A stretch of DNA of 64,000 nucleotides from Adenanthera pavonina (taxonomy: Eukaryota; Streptophyta; Magnoliopsida; Fabales; Fabaceae). The stretch's first letter is position 1; every line of letters starts with the position of its first letter. The stretch covers positions 22,728,001 through 22,792,000 of the forward strand of contig JAIVEN010000022.1 of the NCBI GenBank assembly GCA_026686845.1. Direction: 5' to 3'. Below the pieces are notes generated by a model. It saw only the letters and a program-made list of their open reading frames with translations. It did no database searches and had not been told where the DNA came from. The translations under genes and the position numbers were made by a program. Below, piece after piece: positions 12,492-24,666 of the stretch.

Positions 12492-14178
12492 TGTAATATC
12501 CCTAAAAGCTAAATAACTAAAAATATATAAGGAATTCATGAAAATGGACAAACATCATTTTGTATGAAATAAGATGAAGAGGTTATTTTTTCGGTCGGAT
12601 GAAAAATAAGAAATCACATTTTTGCCTCTAGAAATTAAGATAATTACATTTAGGCCCCAAAGAGTTAAAAAACATGTGGATAAGAGTTTTGCAAAGACCT
12701 TGGGGAAAATTATAACTAATGACCTGAAAGAAATAAAAATTATAATTTAGCTTGGTTAGAGTTATTAATGGAAAGGCTATGAAGGAAAGCAAAAGGAAGG
12801 AGAAAAATATGAAGAAGCAAGTTGAAGCTTAAAGTTATTAATAATGTTTAATTATGAAGTGTGCTTTATGTATAAGTAATGTATTATCATCCTATGTGGT
12901 GTATGGGTAAGCATGCTAGATGTTATTGGAATATGAAATGATATTAAGATTTACAAAGGTGTCAATGATTCCCACATATACCATTATGCCATGTTAATAT
13001 TTAGGAATGTACAATAATATGGTAAGAGAATTGAGCCAGATTATGGTTCCGTTAGTTAGAGGATGTGACATGCTTCATGAGGAAGTAGGTTTTATATCAT
13101 TTAGACACGTATGAATTAAGTTATAGTTTTAAAGAAGTATAAGGATTAAAACTAGACAATTTTTGGAAACTGTAAATTTACTATGAATACTATTTGAGAT
13201 TTAAAGAGTGTATAACATTTGTATAGCACTCCAAAAATTCAGTAGTTATATCCATGGAAAGATTTATGTCTTGACTTTAATATGTTGCTAGTTTGATTAC
13301 ATTTGGAGTTATATGAATGATGTATGTTTCTCCAAAATTGTTCCAGTAGAAAGTTATCATGATCCTAGAGAATTTAAAATGATACTTTGCTTTGTACATA
13401 TTGAATAAATATACAAATAAATATATATAGAAAGTAGATATATAGAGCTTTCAAATGAAGATAGCATGAAAAAGTTCTATGTATGTTGAGAAATGAATTT
13501 TAAATTTAAGTGTTAGAAACATGATAGAAACTGGAAAATAGGGGAATGAATAGTAGATTAAAGAAATAAAATGTATGAATTGATTCGATAAAATTCCAAT
13601 TTCATATTTTTTTCCATGAAATTCAGGATGTGTCTATTTTTAGAGACTTGAATCATAGTGAAATGATTTTTGTGCATTTAGTTATGAATTTCTAAAATTT
13701 ACTGCACAATAGTGTGAATACTGTACGAAAATGAAATTTTCAATTTTGAGGTTTTTAGTTGGTTCAAGTTCTCAAGAGCCTCTTTAATAATTCCAAATGA
13801 GGTAATACTCATGGGAAAAGTGTCCAAAGATGAGGTGTGACACTCTATTTGAGCAGAGTATCCCTATTTCTTTCACAACTAGTAATTTTGGACAAACTTG
13901 CATTTTAAGCTTTAAAACCATTGCTATACACTATATACTTTCTTCAAACTTGTCCAAACCATATTCATAACATTATAAGAGACTTAGGGGTACATGACAA
14001 CAAGCACAAACAATCTCATAACTTCATATGTAATTTTACATTAAATTCATCAAATACAAACTTATAACTTTAATTATAAAATCAAGCATTAACCCCTTCT
14101 TTTATCTCATAAAGCATGTTAATTACTTTCATGAACTCCTTATATATTTTGAGTTATTTAGTTTTTAGGGATGTTATA
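12492..14178. mobile_element. Inverted-dimer non-coding element, copy G, inserted in copia-1
   Basis: The left end TGTAATATCC and the right end GGGATGTTATA are inverted repeats that extend for about 55 bases. A complete-looking but shortened plus-oriented unit runs from TGTAATATCC (12492) to GAGGTGTGACA (13842). A minus-oriented fragment of the same family fills 13843-14178 and lacks most of its interior. The 9-mers next to the ends are TGTATAGTT and TATATATTT (7 of 9 equal). Aligning copia-1 with copia-2 (63620-63660) shows that the whole block interrupts the 3' non-coding region 85 bases after the pol stop codon, so it arrived as an insertion. Confidence 0.75.
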
Positions 14179-14536
14179 TATTTAATCACATATAATTTAA
14201 TGATTGGTGAAAAAATGTAATTTATTCATTCAAGAGATTATTGATTACATGACATGTGTTACATTATATCCTATGCATACTAAGAGATTTCACATTATCA
14301 ACAAATACATCTCTAAGTATTGGTTTGGTTAGCGGATCTGCTATCATCTAACACATAGGAATATATTATACAGTAACACTTTTCTATGCTATAGCATCTC
14401 TAACAAAATTATACTTGATATCTATATGTTTGGTTTTAGTATGATACTTGGGGCCTTTCATGTAGGCAATGGTTGCTTAGCTGTCACAGTTAATCAACAT
14501 TGGATCTGTTGTCTCACCAATAATCCCGAGTGTTCT

Positions 14537-14908
14537 AAGAAACTTTTTAGCGATGTGACTTCTTGTGCTATAGTTGAGCAACCAAAAAATTTTGCTTTCA
14601 TGGTGGACAGGGAAATGCACGTTTGTTTCTTACTACACCAGAAAATAGCTCCATTATTCTAAGAATCTTTTTAGCCATATGGCTTCCTATGTTGTAGCTG
14701 AGTAAGTGACAAATTTTGCTTCCATGGTAGACAGGGCAATGCACATTTGTTTCTTACTACACTAGAAAATAGCTCTATTATTCTAAGAATCTTTTTAGCC
14801 ATATGGCTTCTTGTGCTATAGTTGAGCAAGTGACAAATTCTGCTTCTATGGTAGATAGGGCAATGCACGTTTGTTTCTTACTACACCAGAAAATAGCTCT
14901 ATTATTCA
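14537..14908 (-). repeat. Three tandem copies of a 124-bp unit in the RNase H region
   Basis: The phrase 'ga(c/t)aggg(a/c)aatgcac' occurs at 14606, 14730 and 14854, exactly 124 bases apart each time, with the surrounding sequence repeated too. Each unit encodes the RNase H piece with IALSTIEAEFVTCSTIAQE (or a decayed form), seen once in copia-2. Because 124 is not a multiple of three, the triplication shifts the frame. It arose after, or as part of, inactivation. Confidence 0.92.
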
Positions 14909-15289
14909 GTAGAAAAGCATATCTTGACGTTAACTTGTGCTCATTTAGATCTCCAACCCAATCCACATTAGAGAATCTTACCACACCTAGATCTCTTCTT
15001 TGATATCATAATGCATAGTCTGTAGTGCCTTTCAAATACCTTAAAATCCTCTCGACAGCCTTCCAATGTTTTTGTCCAAGGTGGATTGATATCTACTTAC
15101 AAGTCTAATAGCATAACAAATATCTGGTCTTGTACATATCATTGCATATATTAAACTGCTCATTACACTTATGTAAGGGACTTTCTCCATCACTTTCTTT
15201 TTGGATTCATTTTGAGGACCCATTGCCTGACTCAAATTTTCACCTTTTATTACAAGGATATCCATGAGTTTGTAGTCTTTCATATTAAA

Positions 15290-16248
15290 CTACTTGAAAA
15301 TTTTTCTTATGTAAGTCTCTTGTGAAATAGATATTAGATTTTCCGAGCAATTCCTTTGGATTTTGATTCTAAGGATGTAGTTTGCTTCACCCATATCCTT
15401 CATCTCAAAGTTTGCAAACAACCATTCTTTAATGGTTTTGATCGAATCTAGATTATTCCTAGCTAGTAATATATCATCCACATAAAGGGAAAATATAACA
15501 AAATTATTATCAAACTACTTTGTGTAAACACAGTGGGCTTCATCAATGATTTAAAAATTGTATGAGGTTATAGCTTGATGGAACCTTAAATACCATTGTT
15601 TGGATGATTGCTTTAGTCCATAAATGGACATTCACAATTTGCAAACCTTTTTCTTTTTACGTTTCTCTATGAAACCTAATGGTTGTTGTATATAGATTTC
15701 CTCGTCCAGTTCTCCATTCAAGAATGCAATTTTTGCATCAATTTGATGTAGTTCAAGATTTAAACTTTCTAATATAGCTTGGATTAATCTAATCAAGTTG
15801 AAGTGTATAAAAGGTGAAAAAGTATCCTCATAATCTATTCCTTCTTGTTGCATATACCCTTTTACAACTAGACAAGCCTTGTATCTCTCGATTGATCCAT
15901 CTATCTTTCTCTTAATTTTGAGAACCCATTTGTTCCCAATCACCTTCTGGCTAGATAAAAGATCAATCAAGTCCCATACATGGTTAGTCCTCATTGAATC
16001 CATTTCTTCCTCCATTGCTTTTCTCTATTGTTCCTTAGTAGGGCATGACAAGGCCTCTTGACCTGAATTAGGCTCTTTGTTATCTTGTGAGTAACAATAA
16101 ATGCTGCACCTTCTATAAGGAAGCATCTCTTGGGTATTACTTTTCTGTTACTCCTCTGTAGTGGTATATCCTGTGTAATGTTTTCTTCTTGCATAGGATT
16201 CTTTGCCAGTCTCCTCGAACCTTTTGGTATGTTAGAACTCCTATTCAA
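15290..16248 (-). pseudogene. Copia-1 reverse transcriptase region
   Basis: Sub-domain of the broken polyprotein. From the 5' side it shows a linker with PLQRSNRKVIPKR, then WDLIDL...NKWVLKIKR (RT N-terminal motif), IDYEDTFSP, ELHQIDAKIAFLNGELDEEI (motif A, Asp kept) and, about 500 bases further, LYVDDILLAR (motif C, the YxDD catalytic pair, 15466-15495). The pieces lie in different frames separated by stops. The fold is that of Ty1/copia RVT_2. Confidence 0.9.
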
Positions 16249-16326
16249 TTTAACAAGTTGAGGTGGAATTGTTTGACCTTCACTCTCATGTTCTTGTGTC
16301 TCATAAAGAGATACAAAACGATCTAC

Positions 16327-17406
16327 CTAACCTTTGTTAGGAAATTCATTTTCTAGAAATGTGGTATTCCTTGATTCAATCTTAGTTACAGTCCCATATT
16401 CATTTTCACTAATAAAAACATAACCCTTCAATTGTTTAGAGCATCTCATAAAAATACACTTCTTCCCTCCTAGACCCAATTTTCCATATTTGTAGGAAGT
16501 ATCATGGACATAAGCAGTTGACCCCCAGGGCCTCATGATACTTAAATCTAGCTTGCGTGTGGTCCATAGCGCATATGGTGTAGATGTGATTGATTTTAAG
16601 GACACATGATTAAGTATGATAGCCACAGTCAATAAAGCATCTCCCCAATATGAAATTGGGAGATTAGCCTGAGCCATTATTAACCTAACCATGTCAAAAA
16701 GGGTTTTATTTCTCCTCTTAGCTACTTCATTTTTTTGTGAAGTACCTGAGATCACTAACTATCTAATGATTCCCTTTTTGTTGCAAAGCTCTTTAAATTA
16801 GTCTGACAAATATTTGTGTCCACAGTCAATCCTTAGCACTTTAATTTTTTTTTTATCTAATTGATTTTCTACCTCATTCATATAATGTCTAAAGCACCCT
16901 AGTGCCTCTAACTTATATGAAATGAGGTAGACATGACTAAACCTTAAAAAATCATCAATAAAAGTGATGAAGTACTAGGCTCCATGTCTCGTCCTCACAC
17001 TCATCGGACCACAAATATCAGAATGAATTATATGCAATGGAGTCTCTACTGTAGTCCCTTTACCAAATGGTTTCCTAGTTGTTTTACTAGCTCGACAATG
17101 TTTGCATAAGGACATTTTCATTTTAGAAATTGAACCTACCATACCTTCTTTAGCTAGTTTGGTCATTATGTCTTGACCAATATGTTCTAGTCTAGCATGC
17201 CATATATCCATATCAACATCTAAATTTGAGACGAAAGTAGTAAAACAACTATAATTGTAATTAAAATCATCATCAATAATATCCAGTACAAAGAAACCAT
17301 GAGATAGAGAGCTAGATCCATAAAACATAGTTCGTTTACAAATGTCAACAACTAAATCATGAAAATAAATAGAAAACTCATAATGAATAAGACCATGGAT
17401 TGACAC
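16327..17406 (-). pseudogene. Copia-1 integrase region
   Basis: The 5' part has the pre-integrase zinc finger (WHARLEHIGQ followed by CKHC) and the first catalytic Asp in HSDICGP (~17000). The 3' part has NEVAKRRNKTLFDMVRLIM with the catalytic Glu position occupied by 'EVAKR' as in the family's NGVAE(K/R)RN, followed by the usual WGDALLTVAIILN segment. The central DDYS portion is decayed between 16755 and 16975. No function is retained. Confidence 0.9.
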
Positions 17407-18540
17407 AAGATTTTGTTAGATATCTGGTGCATAAAGCATGTCATGCAGGATCAAGACCTTGCCACTATGCAAAGTCAACTTGCAAATTCCAATTCCCTTG
17501 AACTCAATCCTTGCATTGTTTTCTATGAAAAGTCATCTATTGAATTTTGGCACTCGACAAAAATCTATGAATGATACTTTATCTCAACTCACATGGTCTA
17601 TGGCCCTTGAGTCTATTATCTAAGAGAAAGGAATAATTTCTAGTAGAAAAATAGTACTAGAAACATATGAATAAGAAATAATGAGGTTCCAATAATACCT
17701 TATTTTGCATAGTACAATTTCGAGCAAAATGGCCCATCTTCTGGCAAGTATAGCAGGATTTTTGGCTTCTCTCTTTCCTTTCTTCTTGAAATTCTTCTTG
17801 CCCTTTTGAATTTTCAAGTCGCCTTTCCTCCCTTTGTTTTGGAACTTTTTGCCCTTCTTGGGCTTAGGCTTTGAATTTGAGGAACCTACACCCTCTATCA
17901 AGTATGCTTGGCTAGAGGCTTTGTAAGCCTCTCGCCTTTCATCTTTAAGTTCCAGGTGTCGGGCCACATCGTCAAAAGTGATGATGCTTTCAATATAGGT
18001 CAAGTTTACCTTCATGTGGTCCTAGCTAAATGGGAATGACTAAATCATGGCCTGTACTTGTTGCTTATCTGAAAGCACGTGCCCTTCTGACTTTAGCTCC
18101 CTAATCATGTTCAACATCTCTCTTAAGGGTTGCCTTACATGAGTATTTGGCTGTAGCTTATATCTGTTGAACTTGATAGTGAGCCTTTAAAGTTTGGTGG
18201 CTGAAGTGCCACCAAACTTATCTTTAAGTGCAATCCACACAGACTGAGCAGTGGTAAACCTTTCAAATTCACACATAAGGTCGTTAGCCATTGCACTTAA
18301 CATAGTGATATGTGCAATGTTGTTCTTTCTTTTCCAGGCTTCATAAGCTTCTTTGTCCCTTCTGTGTTGGGTGGTGCTACCTTACTTTTGCTCTACTATC
18401 ATATTGGTCAATGGGTCGATGGCATCTTCTTCCTCTAATATGTAAGATATTTTACGATGACATATATCCCAGTTGTCCCTGTTCAGCTTATCACCCTTAG
18501 TCAACTTAGTGATAATATTTTTGCTAGCCATTCTACACGT

Positions 18541-19019
18541 ACATATAGTACAAATTTATTAAATATACAATGTCATATTTATTTGCACTTATCCTTTAGT
18601 AGTCTACAACAATTCTATTAAGTCCATGATTAGGAATCCACATTTATCTACCCCTATCACATGTAATTTGATTTCATCATTATTCCTTACTAAAAATTTA
18701 TGAAAATAATTTCTATATTACACATTGCTCTTACATATTCTATATCTAGGAGCTTTCAATCAAAATAGGTACTCCCACTCAAATGGGGTACTCTCATTTA
18801 GACAAAAAATTTATAATATATATATATATCCATTGCATAAATAAAAATTTATAATATTCCATAATTAGTAAAAAACAACAACAATAGACTTAATCAACAA
18901 AATATATACAACAACATTCATAAAAGAAAATAAAAAAAATAGCATTCTATCCCCGCCCTCTTTTTGTTCTTTTATATTATTTACAGATTCTTCTTTTGTC
19001 TCTTACGTGGAGGATTTAT
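18541..19019 (-). other. Copia-1 spacer between extra ORF and gag
   Basis: AT-rich leader sequence aligned with 59077-59534 of copia-2. It holds the motif GAGTGGGAGTACC on the minus strand at 18768-18780, with a related GAGAGTACCCC just beside it, in the same place as the doublet in copia-2. The far right end (about 18990-19019) is the last piece of the extra ORF. Confidence 0.6.
18768..18795 (-). promoter_or_regulatory. Polypurine-tract-like GAGTGGGAG motif upstream of gag
   Basis: The minus strand reads GAGAGTACCCCATTTGAGTG followed by GGAGTACC. In many plant copia elements a GAGTGGGAG-type purine tract lies just before the 3' LTR and primes plus-strand DNA. Here it lies about 240 bases upstream of gag, and copia-2 has it at the equivalent place. 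Function here is inference. Confidence 0.4.
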
Positions 19020-20664
19020 GGACAAAGATGGAGCCAGAATAAAAAATTTGGGGGGGGGGAGATTTTGAAAATTTTTTTGCCAACCAAGTTTTTGAAAATT
19101 TATACATTGTTAATTTAAGCTTTTCTTTAATATTTATCATAATTAATTTTTTTAAAAATAATTTTACGTGTTCTCATCAAATGGTATTACTCATCGATCG
19201 CAAGAAATTGTGGAATGCTACAACATGTTCTTTGGTTGAGAGTCCAAGGGGTGAAATATAATCCTTACAATCTTCAAGAACAAAGCAAGCGACTACCATA
19301 TATTCTTCTTAGATTTCAAAAGCTTCTACTTTGTATGTCTCAATGAAAACAAAGCACACACATTCATAAGCTTTATAGTAGCAACTTTGGGAATTTAAAA
19401 TGAAAGGATGGAAAGGCATATATCTTGATTCCTTGTTGATAAAATGCAATTACAAAGTCAAAGATAAATATGACAATATTATTGTGTTTCCTTGTAATGT
19501 AAAGGAATGCATGTATTTGGTTTACTTCTTCTATAAACTTGTTTGGTCAAGAAATTTTTTTTTATAAATTGTATCTATAGACAAGATAAACTATATAGTG
19601 TATTATATATATAGACATATATAGTGTGTGTAGATATATACATACAAAGACAAGATACTTGGATTCAAACCTAAAACAAGCTAGTTACAAATCTAATTCT
19701 TAACTATGTATATAGATTGGGGTGGTGTTTTTTGGGTAAGGGGAATAAATACTTGGATATACATAGGAATACATGGGAAGAAGGAATGGGTGGAGGGGAC
19801 AACTGCTCCCCCTAGTCCCCCCTTTTCTCTGTCCTTGTTTGCAAATGTGAGCTCACGATATATTGCTTCAAGGTGAAACTAGAATTATTGTTCATCATGT
19901 TTTTTTAAAAGAGTTATGACTTCAAAGACTCATGGTTGAGGACTAGCCCATATGGTAGATGTTATGGGTGTCCAAAAGTCATTAGGAGGAAGATTATCCA
20001 AAATGGAATTAACCTAAATCTGTTCATAGAAGAGAGGACCATCAAATATTAGCTCCACTAGGAAGTATTCTAGTGAAGAGAAGAATGAACGTAAAGGAAG
20101 TACATTATGAGTGAAATCATGGTGTAATCTATTGCGAGTGACATCAAATGGAGAATCAATGGAGAGATAGGGATCCTCTATAGAAGCATCTTATTGCACC
20201 CCAAGTGTTGCTTTTTGAGTTGCAATGTACTCCTCTATGGGATCTATATTATGGTCGTATTTGTTTTGTTGGAGATCCCCCCTTTCCTCTAAGTTTTCCT
20301 CTAGCTTCTCCTCTAGTTCCTTCTCTAGATCCGTCTCAAGTTCTTCTTTTGGATCCTCCAATGGATCACTAATAGGGAATGCATTATAGTAGCCATCATT
20401 CTCATAACTACCATAAGGATACAACAAGTATAGTTCTAGTTCATCGTCAGCTAAATGTTCAGGGGGATTGTTTTGAAGGTATTCAAAAGTTTTAGCCAAT
20501 AGTGGGGAAGGTACCACAACACCCTCTTCTAAAGGATTAGATTGGGATAATAAAGAATGTATTGGCAGCTTTTCACTAGAGTCAAATAAAGCAATATAGG
20601 CTAAAAGAATATTAGACCCTTGTGATTCAAGTTTAGGTGAGGATACGGGCTCAGAGGAACTCAT
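18990..20664 (-). pseudogene. Extra ORF upstream of gag in copia-1, interrupted
   Basis: From the ATG at 20664 it is open for 157 codons (to 20191). Homology to the extra ORF of copia-2 continues through in-frame stops to about 19850 and, after the 19020-19834 insertion, resumes with a short ATCCTCCACGTAAG piece. Features in order are: a Ser-rich start (MSSS), LESQGSN, a TFEYLQ-NNPPE block, DDELELYLL, PYGSYEN, a Glu-rich tract, then the second half with RLHHDF, EYFL, DNLPPNDFW and LKKHDEQ. I do not recognise the family. Against copia-2 the block 20389-20490 has 12 synonymous and 7 replaced codons out of 34, which points to past selection on the protein. Confidence 0.75.
19020..19834. mobile_element. 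hAT-like non-autonomous insertion in the extra ORF of copia-1
   Basis: The left end is GGACAAAGATGGAGCCAGAA and the right end, read in reverse, is GGACAGAGAAAAGGGGGGAC: imperfect inverted ends with G-rich subterminal runs (nine to ten G at 19050-19060, CCCCCTAGTCCCCCC at 19809). Copia-2 is continuous across this point, so ~815 bp was inserted. The 'GGAGCCAG' terminus with internal G runs is typical of short hAT-type elements, but an 8-bp target duplication is not clearly preserved, so the superfamily is uncertain. There is no coding region inside. Confidence 0.6.
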
Positions 20665-21930
20665 AGTACCTAAAAAAATCTATGGACTTTTTAAGGACTT
20701 TATTCATATTTATGGCCACAAAAAGTATCAAAACTTATTCAAAAATAGGAAAATTATATATCAAAATGAAACATATGAATTTTTGGATTTTTTGAAACAG
20801 ACCGTGTTCAAAAAGTCCCTCAGATAAGCCCTCATACCCCCCAAGAAGGTCCAAATTGGGGAAAATCTAGAAAAATAGGAAAAGATAAGAGAATCTCATG
20901 CACAAGAGAGAAGCATGCACTCCACGTACCATCGTGAAGGCAAAATTTGGCAACATACGCTAGGTAGATGTTTTACACGCATCATGTTGACTCAAAAGAT
21001 GTGCTCCACATGGCCATAATGCTATCTGGTGGGCCTCACATGCCACCTCAACAAGAAAAAATAATACTGAATTAAATTAATATTTTAATAATTAAATATT
21101 ATTATTAATTAAATAATAAAAAAAATTTAATTTGTTTTTGGGCCAAGACTGTTTTTGGTCCAACTCCTCCGCAACCTAGTCTACTTCCTCGACCCATTCC
21201 CTCTTTTCTTAATGGGTTGGACATTAGGCCTGGGTTTAAACCAACCTAAAATCCATTGTTTAGAAGCCCGCTTGATTTTTCTCTTTAATGAATTGACACG
21301 TTTTGTCATGTCATTCTGTTCAAAATGACAAGTTGTTCCCATTGTCTTCAACTTGTAGCTAGGTTGTTTTGACTCGGTTTATAAGTTCGTCGAGTCTATC
21401 AACCTAACTCCTTCTCTTTGCCATAACTCGTGATTTTGGCCACCATTTTGTGCAATTTCAATGGCATTTTGATCATCAAACATTTCTCTTCACATTGGTA
21501 GCCTCTATTTGTCCAAAAAGTTATGATTTCTAGGGACCTAATTTCAAGTTTGTGGTAGTTCAAGGGTACAAGTTTGAATTGAATGGTCTCTAGAGTATTA
21601 TTGTTCAAATTTTAAGGACTAAAATCATTAAAGGGGAAAATTCTAAGTTTGAAGCATGTTCAAACTTGAAGTTTATTCAAATCCAAAATCAACATTGCTC
21701 ACTGGGTGTGGTTTCAAGTGTTTTGAGCATCGAATACAATGAGTCACAGTAAAAGATAAAAAAAATCCCATATTTAAAAAAAATTGACACTAAGCCAAGT
21801 ACCAACAACGATCAAGATATTAATGTGAAGTTAGCAACAAAATTAGTTGAAATAGGCAATAGGCATACACAATACAGATCAATATAGTATACCAATATTA
21901 TGAAAAAAAAAATTGGCCTAGTTTCTTAAT
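20665..21930 (-). other. Copia-1 5' leader
   Basis: Non-coding leader between primer site and extra ORF. It aligns in pieces with 57173-58221 of copia-2: a 'TGGACAAATAGAGGCTACCA' block (~21500), a GTTGCCAAATTTTGCCTTCA block (~20935-20960) and a 'TTCATTTTGATATATAATTT' block (~20765). A pyrimidine run ending TTTTTTTAG lies directly before the ORF (AG at 20670-20671), resembling a 3' splice site. A leader intron is possible but no donor can be fixed. Confidence 0.55.
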
Positions 21931-21942
21931 GCTTTGATACCA
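21931..21942 (-). promoter_or_regulatory. Primer binding site of copia-1
   Basis: The minus strand reads TGGTATCAAAGC, one base off the usual TGGTATCAGAGC complementary to the 3' end of initiator Met tRNA. It is the normal start point of minus-strand DNA synthesis in Ty1/copia elements. It lies 4 bases inside the inferred LTR edge. Confidence 0.85.
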
Positions 21943-21946
21943 TTAA

Positions 21947-22394
21947 TGGAAAATTAAAGAGATGAATGAATACATACTCTTTAAGAATGCTTTCCTAGTG
22001 ATCAAAGATAAAGGATATAAAAAATACTGCATATGGAGAAGAAAAATCACGAGCTAGATTTTTCTCACTATTCCATAGTAGAAACACAGAAGAAGAAGAA
22101 GAAGATTGATCGAAATTGTTATCTAGTCTCTTGGAGATAAAAAAAAAAAGAACACACGTTACTAGAGAGAGGCGTATTTAAAATTGCATACATTGATACA
22201 AACACCACCACTTTTTCTCAATTCTCTCTAACGTGCAAACGGATAGAAAATTAATAGTTCCCTCCCATTTTGTGCTCTGAGCAAATTAGCACCAAATGCC
22301 CTACATATCCAGTCTTGTCACTTACTCCCATTGGGCTTGGACCCCTTAGTTTTTCTTCACCCATCAATGGTGGATTTAATTATGTGGCCCCACA
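21947..22394 (-). repeat. 5' LTR of copia-1
   Basis: The inner edge is set by the primer site and a ...TCCA end. The outer edge is set by aligning TGTGGGGCCACATAA with the LTR start TGTTGGGTTACAAT of copia-2; both run on to a shared AAGCCCAA. About 448 bp. The outer edge is not certain because 30 bases (22301-22330) recur with three changes at 22390-22419, spanning the proposed boundary. Confidence 0.65.
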
Positions 22395-22419
22395 TATCTA
22401 GTCTTGTCACTTACTCCTA
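22301..22419. repeat. 30-bp direct repeat, offset 89, at the LTR edge
   Basis: 'CTACATATCCAGTCTTGTCA' plus ten bases (22301-22330) recurs at 22390-22419 with three differences. It may reflect a local tandem duplication at the element border. Confidence 0.85.
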
Positions 22420-22714
22420 TGTATGTATTATTTGACTAATTAATAAGGCTGTTTGAATACTAACTACTTGTTTACAAAACTCTTCATGTTCACCTTGTAA
22501 TTCGATTAATACTCACACTTATTTGACTAAAGTATTGGGAAATTATGTTTAATGGATTTTTTAAAGTTTTTAATGAATTGCTATTCATATTATTACAAAG
22601 TTCTGTTTAAAAGAGTTGTAAAAAGTTTAAAATTTCCCTTTTTGAAATGAACTTAATCACTTTAACACTAAATACTAATTTACTAGCATGATTATTGGGC
22701 ATAAAGTGTAAGAG
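22395..22714. other. AT-rich spacer
   Basis: No feature apart from the end of the 30-bp repeat is seen. Confidence 0.5.
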
Positions 22715-24666
22715 TGTTACATTCCATACCCATTAAAACCCACAAGAAACATTGCCAACCTCTATCCCTTCCTCCCCTCAACTTGCTTTGCCTCTCCCTT
22801 TCCCTCTCTCTCTCTATGACATGGGTTTTCTTTCCAATGCCATTTTTCCCATGCTAATCCCCCTCTATTAAGTTCACCCAATTCTTCATCAATGGTGATT
22901 TCATTGATTCAATTTTAGTTTAGTTACAATTCTCCCATGGCTTTTTTGTTTTTCAATATAAACACAAGTTTAGGCAAGTTGGGTTATAAGAGTTCATCAA
23001 AGTCAAGGTAAGCCTCACGGCTTAATAAGTGCTTATAGAGGCACTTACAGATATAACCTACCAATGAGGTACACATACGTACCAGGATTCAAACCTATCC
23101 CCTTGTTGGGAATGAGTTGCATCCTTGATATTACATCCCACATCATTAAGACATGTTTTCGATTCTCAAGAGTCATTTAAACATGTTTAATTAATGATAT
23201 TCAAAGCGTTGGATAGATTTGGATGATTTCCCTTAATCATGCCTTAAGTTTAATCAAGCAATTTTGCAAATTAACAAATTTCAAAGACTAAATGATAATA
23301 CTTTTTACTGGGACTTTTTGCATTAAAAAATAGACATTTCAAGTTTTCCATAAATTCCTTATTTGTTATTTTTTGTTGTCTATAACTCGAGTTATAAAAT
23401 TTCAAAGTTGACAGATAGGTGCAATGAAAAAGATGAAAGAGGATTTAGTTGTTGCTAGCATCTACAAAATTTTATAAAATCTCAAGCAGAATGTTCAAAA
23501 ATCAAAAAAGGGGTTTAGTTTTCATAAGAGAATGAAGAGAGGACATTTCAAGGTGTTAGGGTTTGAGCATTTCACCAATCTTCGGCCAAATTTCTTGAGG
23601 TAAGCAACTTCTTCCATGTTCCCCTCCTCCCTATGCATATCTTGGGACCATGTTCTTAATAGCGAAGATGTGTTCTTTGTTTTTCAGCTTCTATGCTATC
23701 TTGCAGATTGTTAGAGAAGCTTATAAATGATGTTTTGATACTTGCTCTCACTTTGGGTACAATTTTATTGCATGATTTCACAAGCTATAGAATGAGATTT
23801 TGGATTGAACATCAACCCTAAGAAGGTCAATTTGAAAAATAAAAAATGCTTAGAAATTTGGCTAATAAATTGTTATCGAAAGCTTCTTTAAGTGCTCAAG
23901 AGTGGGTATACCAAGTTTTGTATAAATTGGAGTTGATTTTAGTTACATTTTCTAATTCAAAATTTTCTAGTTTTATCATATACTTGAAATTTGGGTATTT
24001 ATGAATTTTCAAGTGGTATAGATAGAAGGTGGTCTTAGAAGCTTCATATGATGGTAGATAATGTGTTGGCCAAATTTGGTAAGATTTAGAGTTGATTTGT
24101 TATATAAAAAGTCTACTTGGAAATGTAGCTTTCTTGAGTTATTGATCATTTTGAATTATAGAATAATAGGGAATCCTTGTTGTCAGGCCATAAAATTATT
24201 ATCACATATATCTTTGGAACATGGAGAATATGTGTGTAAAAGTTTGTGCAATTTTTGATTTAATATGTTATCTAAATGACTTACTCAGAGGTAACTTGGA
24301 AATGTTGTTGGCAATATGTAAAATTAGCTAGAAATTGGAAATTTTTAAAATTGAGTTGTAAAGCTCCATATTTATCCTTTTGGATGTTGTATGATGAATT
24401 GTGTAAATTTTTGTGATGTTTGGTTGTGATTTGTTTCATAATGGACTTGCTTGAAGCTATGGTTTAATATGACTTCCTTGGTGTATTTTGAGTAGGTGGA
24501 AGTTTTGTGAAGATTTTGGTAACTGTTTGGAGCTTGTTAAGTTGTGGAATTGTGTTGAAATAGTTAGGTAAATAGAATTCATTACTTTGAGCTCTTGATG
24601 ATTGATTATGTAGTCAAAGTGTAAAGTAATCACTTTTTTAATATTATAGCTTTTGGGCACAAGTAG

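Larger units (their letters stand above)
14264..18531 (-). pseudogene. Copia-1 gag-pol polyprotein, broken
   Basis: The ATG at 18531 opens MASKNIITKLTKGDKLNRDN, aligned residue by residue with the gag start of copia-2. Homology ends at the TAA 14264-14266 after a VKSLSMHRI terminus (VKSLGIRRI in copia-2). Domains in order are: a gag core with VWIALKDKFGGTS; a zinc knuckle CYTCQKMGHFARNC near 17715-17755; a protease remnant DSRAIDH near 17605 (usual DSGA changed); a GAG-pre-integrase/integrase zinc finger WHARLEH...CKHC (~17190-17100); integrase ending with NEVAKRRNKTLFDM (~16740); RT with YVDD (~15480); and RNase H. Many stops and frameshifts exclude function. The RNase H part is further broken by a 124-bp triplication. 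Confidence 0.92.
11986..22394 (-). mobile_element. Ty1/copia retrotransposon copia-1, decayed, 3' LTR missing
   Basis: Read right to left: 5' LTR (21947-22394), a primer binding site (21931-21942), a leader with an extra ORF (20664 down to ~18990), a spacer with a GAGTGGGAG motif, gag-pol (18531 down to 14264) and a 3' non-coding region to about 11986. Domain order gag, protease, integrase, reverse transcriptase, RNase H is Ty1/copia type. Two insertions sit in it: 12492-14178 and 19020-19834. The 3' non-coding part (14263-14179 plus 12491-~11990) aligns with the sequence after pol in copia-2 (63547-64000). No second LTR is found before homology switches to copy D, so the 3' end was lost. Confidence 0.9.
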
